Of a stretch of 8,338 bases of DNA, positions 1 to 7,000 are shown piece after piece. Both the position numbers and the translations under genes were made by a program. The notes under the pieces were generated by a model. It was not told the DNA's origin, ran no database searches, and saw only the letters and a list, made by a program, of their open reading frames with translations. This DNA is from Acidobacteriota bacterium (GTDB lineage: Bacteria; Acidobacteriota; Terriglobia; Terriglobales; Acidobacteriaceae), in NCBI GenBank assembly GCA_021846065.1, contig JAJZCP010000055.1:1-8338 (forward strand), written 5' to 3'. The first letter of the stretch is position 1, and the number at the start of each line of letters is the position of its first letter.

Positions 1-1
1 G

Positions 2-460
2 TCATACGCCGGAAAGAAAAAGCTGCCGCTCGGCCTCCCGGCGCGCCGTCAGGCCTGGCAACACTTGCATCTTTCCCCGGACGCTTGCCTCATTCCACAG
101 GAGCAGATGGTCCGCGCTCAGTATCCGATTGCCGCCATTCAGCAGTGCGAGAGCCGACGACCGCTGAAAGCTGGACGCCCCAAGGTTGAACACAAAATCG
201 CTGAGCGCGTCCAGTTCGTGCTGCGCGAGGGGGACGCTCACAAGCCGAGCCACGCTCAGCGCGGCCTCTTCCATATCCGTCGCAAGCCATTCCTCGGCCT
301 GCGCTTCTGTGATCGAAGCGGGGAAGGGCGGGGAGAAAAGGCGATGACCCCACCCGATTGTCATGAGGCCACCGGCATCCGCATAGGGCGTAAGGCGCAG
401 CCCCTCGAACCGCCGCGCAAGCGCGAAGCATGCTTCAGAAGGGTGCATTTGGGATTCCAT
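2..460 (-). CDS. phage endolysin, GH24 (T4-type) lysozyme
   Basis: This 152-residue muramidase would cleave the beta-1,4 bond between N-acetylmuramic acid and N-acetylglucosamine to burst the host cell. The N-terminal segment FEGLRLTPYADAGG followed by MTIGWGH is the family signature. Compared with T4 lysozyme (Glu11-Asp20-Thr26), the triad falls at Glu19, Asp28 and Thr34 with identical spacing. A helical C-terminal lobe follows, with FNLGASSF at about residues 90-97 and a basic segment near LTARREAERQLF at the end. The length is close to the usual 150-165 aa. There is no signal peptide or N-terminal membrane anchor, so it should collect in the cytoplasm and need a holin, which is not seen here. 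ATG at 458-460 is chosen because AAGGAG lies 5 nt upstream; the next Met, four codons in, is too far from it. The TGA stop is complete at positions 2-4. The gene starts 11 nt after the Ig-like protein gene ends, so it is probably cotranscribed with the tail genes. Confidence 0.95.
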   Translation of the reverse strand: MESQMHPSEACFALARRFEGLRLTPYADAGGLMTIGWGHRLFSPPFPASITEAQAEEWLATDMEEAALSVARLVSVPLAQHELDALSDFVFNLGASSFQRSSALALLNGGNRILSADHLLLWNEASVRGKMQVLPGLTARREAERQLFLSGV

Positions 461-465
461 CGAAT

Positions 466-471
466 CTCCTT
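466..471 (-). promoter_or_regulatory. ribosome binding site of the endolysin gene
   Basis: AAGGAG on the minus strand directly follows the TGA of the preceding gene and lies 5 nt before the endolysin ATG. It fixes the start at 460 rather than at the internal Met codon four residues later. Confidence 0.8.
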
Positions 472-1044
472 TCAGGCCACAGTGAAATTTACAACCGGCG
501 AAGTCGCGCCCAGAACGGTGCTGGTGCTCGCAAGCGACGCGGTGAACGCATGAGAACCGGGAGCCAGAGACGAGACGCTCAGAGTCGCCGTACCAGCGGC
601 GCAGAGTTGCGCCGTTCCGAGCACAGTGTCCCCGTCAGAAAAGGTGACAGGCCCCGAAGTGAGCGCGGAAGCGCCCGAAGCCGCCGACGCTGTGAGGACG
701 ACCGAACCGTTGGATGCGACGCCGCTAAGCGACAACGTGGCCACGGGGACGATCTGGCCTGGCGGGAGTTGGGCGCCAGACAGCGCGCGGGACAGGAGGG
801 CCGTCGCGGCCAGGCCGTCCACCTGCAGCGCCAAAGCGAGAGCCTGCGCATCTCGGTACTGGATCGAGTGGACGTATCCGGTCGCCATATCGCGCACCGT
901 CAGGCTCACCACCCCGTATCCCTTGGCGACGTGGCACGGCTCGTAGTTCACAGCGATCGCGACGAGCTGAAGCTGGCTCACAGTGGTCTGGCTGCCTAAT
1001 GTGCCGACCCGGACAGGCGTATTGAGGACAACAGCGCTGGGCAT
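472..1044 (-). CDS. Ig-like domain tail-associated protein of unknown role
   Basis: This is a 190-residue protein. Residues from about 100 to 189 form a recognisable bacterial Ig-like beta-sandwich of the Big_3_5 kind: GPVTFSDGDTVLGTA, then GTATLSVSSL, then APGSHAFTA, ending in VVNFTV. Such domains are common on bacterial surface proteins and phage virion proteins, where they are thought to give weak binding to cell-surface glycans or particle decoration. Residues 1-99 (MPSAVVLNTPVRVG..., HVAKGYGVVSLTVRD, IQYRDAQALALAL) match no family I recognise. There is no signal peptide or membrane segment. The gene follows the J-like gene by 7 nt and precedes the endolysin, a position where tail accessory or decoration proteins often sit. 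The start at 1042-1044 is chosen because AGGAG lies 4 nt upstream. The open frame extends to 1131, but that extension runs inside the J gene and is Ser/Arg-rich shadow sequence. Tail decoration is an inference from domain and position. Confidence 0.85.
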   Translation of the reverse strand: MPSAVVLNTPVRVGTLGSQTTVSQLQLVAIAVNYEPCHVAKGYGVVSLTVRDMATGYVHSIQYRDAQALALALQVDGLAATALLSRALSGAQLPPGQIVPVATLSLSGVASNGSVVLTASAASGASALTSGPVTFSDGDTVLGTAQLCAAGTATLSVSSLAPGSHAFTASLASTSTVLGATSPVVNFTVA

Positions 1045-1048
1045 AACT

Positions 1049-1053
1049 CTCCT
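1049..1053 (-). promoter_or_regulatory. ribosome binding site overlapping the J-like stop codon
   Basis: AGGAG on the minus strand lies 4 nt before the ATG at 1044. Its first two bases are the last two of the TAG that ends the J-like gene, so termination and re-initiation are physically joined. This site decides the start of the 190-aa protein against a longer in-frame extension. Confidence 0.8.
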
Positions 1054-4000
1054 ATCCCAGCTCGATGAGCTGGAACGTGCGATAGGCGCTCTCGACCGGG
1101 GAACTGCCGGACGAATAAGCCTGAACTTCAAAGGAATGCGTTCCCGGTGAAGGCGCGGGGGTGATGAGTTGCGTGGTCGTGTAGTAGGCCATCCCGGCTG
1201 CGTCCGTCACGACCTGCACGGGGGCTGCGATGATCGTCCCATCCATCACCAGGCGCGACTGGATGGGCACCCCCACATTTGGAGTGGGCGTAGAGACATT
1301 GCAAGCGTAGGTGGTGGTGCCGCTGGAATAATTCGGGTCGCCGTTGCTGGTGACTGTCACCGACGCCTGCGCCGACGTATACCCGGATCCTCCGCCGATT
1401 GTGAGTGTCGGCGTCCAGCTCGTAGGAGAGCCGGACCAGGAGACAGATGCGGATGCGCCCGCACCATCCCCGGAGATGGAAATGGAGATGGTCGGCGGCT
1501 GCGAGCCGGAAGTAGCCGGAAAGGTGTACTCGATCCCGGTGACCTCTCCCCCGGACGAAATACTTGAGAAGGCAAGCTCAGAGGCGACGAGAACCGGATT
1601 GCCGTGCAGCGTGGGCGACATCTCCGGGTTCCCGGTGCCCAATTCGGGCAGGTCGCTCCATGAGGAAGAGAGCGTGGGATTGATCGTCTGCCCGGGCACG
1701 CTGGTGGTGTTCTTGAGAAGCAGATTTCCGGCCGGAGAGACCGCCTGCTGTGTGGCCGCGCTCATGGCCCCGTGGAGCCACTTGCCGGAGGTGTTGTCCA
1801 GCAGGTTGGGCACATAGGCTGTGGCCACGCTGCCCTGCTGGACCATCGGCGCGGCAGCGAAGATCGGCCCGGAGAGCGTCGCATCTGCGGTGTCGAAGAG
1901 CAAAACAACGGGAACTGGCTGCCCGGAGGTATACCCGCTGGGAACAGGCATGGTGAACGAACTTGCCACCCGGGCGATGCTTCCTGCTGCCGCAGCGCTC
2001 GCCGCGTATTGAACGGTGAGGGCCGGATTGTAAAGGATCCACGCGGGAGTACCAGCGCTCACGCCCGCTGCATTCACCCAGCCGCTCAGAGTATAGACCG
2101 CCCCTGCAATCAGGCTGAACTGTGCGGAGACAGAAGACTGGAAGGACTGGCTCGCACTGGCGCTCACTTCAAATCCGTTGGTGCCGGTCTCTGACATGGG
2201 AACGATGGACCAGTCCGCGCCTGGGTTACTCCAGTACGTCCAGTCAAAAAGGACGCTGCTGTCCGGGACAAGGTTCGCATTCAGCCCTGTGGCACCCTGT
2301 GAGACGGTGCGAGACGGAATGCCGTTCACGTTCGAGGTGTCCGCCGCCGTGTGATCCGCAGTCACATCTGCACCCGCCTGCGCGGGCATCAGCCCGGCAA
2401 TCGGCGTGATGCTAGCGGCTGCTGTGCCCCCCAGATTCTGCACATCCCCGCTGCTGTTGATCGCCTGCTGGGTAGCCGCAGACATGGCCGAGTGGGCGAA
2501 CTGGCTCTGGGATCCCGACGCAAACGCCCCAGCTAGCACGCGCTTGTAATTCGTCCCCTCCACCATGTAGTCAATCCCGGTTGAGCCAGAGGGAGCGCCG
2601 GGGTAAATCAAGTCCGAAGAGAGGATCGTATTCACGCGAGCGGTGTCATACGCGGTGTTTTCCGCGGTAACATCCGCACCCTCCTGCGCGGGCTGAAGTG
2701 ACGACACCAGCGCACCGTTGCCGTAAGAAAGCTGCATCGCGGAGGAGTTCCCCAGCGAGATGATCGGAATGGGACGCAGAATATCATGCGCGTTTGTCGT
2801 CTGCACCCAGGCGGAGGTCTGCCCGTTGGCGCGGACGCTGCGGATCTGCACGATTACAGATTCCCACTCGTAAATAGCGCTCAGAACCATCGAGGTCGCC
2901 GCGCCGGAGACCTCCCCAGCGTCCACCCACCCAGACTGCCAGAGGCCGCTGGGAAGCTGCGTCATTGGCAGCGCGCTCGTCGGCTGCGCAGTCGTGGCGC
3001 TCAGGAGCGCGTACTGCACCTGAATGTGCCCTTCGGTCAGCACATCTGAGTCCTGCGGGGGCGTCCACTGCGCCAGAATCGGTGCGAGACTTGTGCCATT
3101 CGCCTGCAGCACCGCTGCGCTGGGATCGTCTGTCAGCGTCAGATTGGACGGAGGAGGCGGCACCAGCGAGGCATAGGAAGGCGCGGACTGGATCTGATCC
3201 GGGAGCGCGCCGAGCGCAAACAGCATATAAATGCCGGTGCGCACCGTGGTATCGGTCCACGTCGGGCCCGTCACTGTCGCCAGCACATCCGGCACGTTGA
3301 GCGCGTAAACATCCATCGTGTCCTGATATTGAATTTTGTAACTCGCAGCTCCGGCAGATGCACTCCACGTCAGCACATTGCCACCAGCGGTCTGGACCAC
3401 GGTAAAGTTCTGCGGCCCCGGAGGCGCGTTGGTAAATCCCAGGACGCCGATCGCGCCGTAGAGCGGCGTCTGCCCAAGGTTGCCCGCCGCGTCCACGCCA
3501 CGCACCTGCACCTGATAGGTGACGCCCATCGTCCCCACGAAGGATGCGCTGTTCCCGTTCGGCACGAATTGCTGAATAGACCACCCAGACTCGCCGAGCA
3601 CCGTCGGGACCGGGCCTGCGACATACCCGGATGCCGTGGAGGACTGCTGGAGCATGGGCTGCGCCACCACCACGCTCGCGCCCGCTGCCACGGTGCCATT
3701 CGTGGTCCACGGAGCGGCGGTGACCGCGACTGTGGAGGCAGGCATCGTGAAGGTGACGGATACGCGGCCGGCAGCCGTGCCTGCGGCGGGCGTCAGGGAT
3801 GCAACAGTCGCGCCGGTGTCGGCGTCCAGCAGGTACAGTCCCCAGGTGCTGGTCCCGCTCACATGGCTCACGTCAATGTAGGCGCTGAGCGTGTATGGAG
3901 TTCCGGGAACGACCGGCACCTGCGCACTGAAATCAGCAAGGGGCGCGACGGGATTGGTGGGAGAATAGCCGACGGTCCCGGAGTTTGTGAACTCGAATCC

Positions 4001-7000
4001 CTCGTCACTGATGGCCGCGATGGATGCGACCGAAAAAAGACTGTTGACCGTCGCCGTATTGCCCCAAAAGGTCGCGCCCTGCGTCAGGTCCGTATCCGGC
4101 AGCAGATTCTGCGTTGCCGTGAAAAGGCCATTCGTGGGCATCACGCGCGTGTAGAGCACGCCGCCGACTGACTTGTTGGCGTTCTGCCAGGAGACGGCGA
4201 TCAACGATGTGTCGAGCGAATTGGTGACGGCTCCATTCTGGAACAGTTCGATGATGGAGAGGTTGGTCACAGTCGCGTCGGTGACAGGGGGCGGAATGAT
4301 CGCCGAATAGGTCGGAACCACATCGACATAGCAAAGGGGGTTGTACTCGACGGCCGTGATCTGCGCCACCAGATCGCTGGTGGTGCGCATGCCCACCACG
4401 CGGAATATCTTGGCTGGCTGCTCGCCGCCGCTCTGGCCGTAAATCCACGGCGCGTCCACCGTCGGCGTCGCGGAAAAGGTGTTCGGAGCGATGGAGAGGA
4501 TGGAGTTGCCGTCTGCGTTCGTGCTCACTCCGGTCACAAGGAAGTTGTCGATCACCGCCTGATCGTAAAGCGTCAGCACCATTCCGGCGGCGAGCGCGGG
4601 AGCGGACGCTTGTGGCTGGGGATTCTCGACCGTCAGCGTATCGCCGCTGACGCCCTGCACAATGTACTCCACCCCTGCGGGAGAGACAGCCTTGACCACG
4701 CGAGCGGTTGGGAGCGCAGCGGTGCATGTAACCACATTCCCGGAGACAGACGCGATGGTCGCGGTGCCCCGCGCCACAACGGGGTGCTGAACGGCGACGG
4801 TCCACCCCGCACCCGCAGCCCATTGTAACTCCGGCTGCTCCGTCACAATCTCAGAGGAAGTGCTGCCTGCCTGGACGCGGCCGCCGTTCGCCCAGCCTGT
4901 GTAATCAGACTGGACGGCGATGAGCGATCCAAGCCGACACGCAACGCCCTCCAGTCCGACTGAGAATTGCACGGTGCGCAGGCAGTATTGATTGGTCAGT
5001 AGTTGAAAATAGGCGAAACGCCACGCCTGATCGCGGCTTGTGCAACCCGTCAAAGAGGTGGAAACAGTGCGCGGGACGACTGGGCCATTGAGCGCATTCG
5101 CACCCATCAGCGTAACTGGGAGGTCCATCCGGTAGTTCCGGGCCGCGTCGGCGAATTTGACTTCAAAGATAGTGGCCCGGTCGGCCGTCGAGGTGAAGAT
5201 TTCCTGGAAGGAATCCTCCAAGATGCTCGCGGCCGTGAAGAGCTGCACCGGCGCGCCCGGCGCGTCAATCACAGCCGTATAGGTTGCGCCGTACTGGAGA
5301 ACGGCCGCGCGGCTCATGGTGCCGATGATGCCCAGCGCCTGCCAGAGCGTGACCGTTTGGTCAAAGACGCCAGCGAACACAAATCGGCGCGCGGTGCTCC
5401 CATCCTGATTCGTCACCGGCTCGTCGCAGAACTGCGCCCACTCTACCCATGCGGGAAGGTCGATCTGCGACGCAGGAATGCCTCCGCCGTAGAGTGGATT
5501 GGTGAGCAGGTCGTAGGCGACGATGGCCGGATTGTCCACCTCGAACGACGCCAGCTCAGACGGAAGAATGGTGTCCGTCCCAAGCCCATGCTGGATGGTC
5601 GCCACAAGCTGAAGGTCGGTCCCATTCAACTGAGCATTCGCAACACCCTGGACGCCGATGAGCACCTGCGACGGGTAGCAGAGATTCTGGAGCGTGATTT
5701 CACTCACATTCCAGAACCAGATGTCGCAGACGTAATGCGAATCCGTGCTGTCTGCCAGCACCCAATATCCGCCCGGCTCCTCATACCCCATCTTGGTGAG
5801 ACGCAGGTCGTACTGGCCGGGCGCGAGGCCGTAAATCGAGACGGTGTCAAAGAAAGCATTCTGGAGACTCTCCAGCAGCACACGATAGCCAGCCCACCAG
5901 CCGGTCACCTGCTCCCACGCGATGGACTGGTCGCAGGGCTGCCACTCCCCAGTGACTGTGATCTGCTGGACGGTGATATTGCCCTGGAAGTCGTAGACGT
6001 CGACATTCTCTGTGAGCGTGGCTGGCTCGCCGGGATAGTGGAGCGACGCGGCGTCCGGATCCCCCGCAGGACCGTCAGACGCGTAGCAGATATTAGTACC
6101 GGCGAACCTATCGGTCGGCACAAGCACCCAATATGGCCACCCGATCACCCCATCTTGAAAGACCTGGTAAATGGGTTCTTTCTTGTCGTCGCGTGGGAAA
6201 ACTGGCGTCGTCCACTGATTCAGCCCATGGGGAGAGATTTCGATCTGGTAGCTGATGCGCAGCGGAACGAAGTTGCCATGCGCTGAGACGTGATAGAGGC
6301 CGCTTGGAAACTTGCAGGTGACATCGAAGCCCTGAACATCTGTGCCGATCCCCTCATACACCACCGGACCGTTGGAGACGAGAAGCTCTGTCTCCATGGG
6401 GTAGCCGTTCTCTGTGCGGTTGAAACCAGCAATCGGAGTCTGCTGGTTGGCGTTAGGCTGGGGAGTGGTCCCCGGTGGGACGCCCGGATACCCCATGCGC
6501 GTGAGGTAACTCACATTCTCGTAAGTGGAGATTGCGCGGCCATTCAGCAGGACGTTCGAGATACTGGACGCGGTTCCGAACCCATAGTCGAACAAGGCGA
6601 AGATGGTCGCGTTGTTGCCCTGATACTGCACATAGCTCGAAATGCAGTTTCCGCCCCAGCCGAAAGTCCCGTAGGCCTTGGGCATCGGGACGCCCGGCTG
6701 CGCCAGACTCTTCGGCCCGGTGGGGTCATAGGTCATCGAAAACGAAGGCGCGCTGGGAAGCGCGGGCTGGAGCGCCCACGACGCGAGCGAGCCGCCGATC
6801 GCCGCCGCAGCCCCGGCGATGCTCAGAATTGTCCCAATAGCCAGCGTGGAGTACATCAGCAGCACCGCCGCCGCAGCGAATCCCGTCAGCAGCGCTGCGC
6901 TCATCACCAGGAGGCTTGTCCACGCCCCTCCGCGCAAGCGTGGAAAGGCCACGATGGAAGCGCCCGGCAGCGCCAGCACAACGTCGTGATCCTCAAGCGC

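Noticed and set aside
1045..1131. 29-residue N-terminal extension of the Ig-like protein
   Set aside because: The extension lies inside the end of J and is Ser/Arg-rich; the ATG at 1044 has a well-placed AGGAG.
1742..2689. CRISPR array or tandem DNA repeat suggested by repeated motifs
   Set aside because: Only two copies of each motif are present, they are in frame in J, and spacing is irregular; they are protein-module repeats.
2784..3710. A 308-codon minus-strand frame in another register inside J
   Set aside because: It overlaps FN3-like coding sequence of J, and its translation is an Arg/Gly/Ala-rich frame shadow. It is not evidence for a frameshift, since J stays open throughout.
3329..4171. 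A 280-codon plus-strand frame opposite the FN3 region
   Set aside because: Composition is typical of antisense translation (Arg, Gly, His), with no recognisable domain.
5003..6286. A 427-codon open frame on the plus strand
   Set aside because: It lies wholly antisense to the conserved J hub, is rich in Arg/His/Glu without domain signatures, and has no family resemblance. It is a shadow of GC-biased codons.
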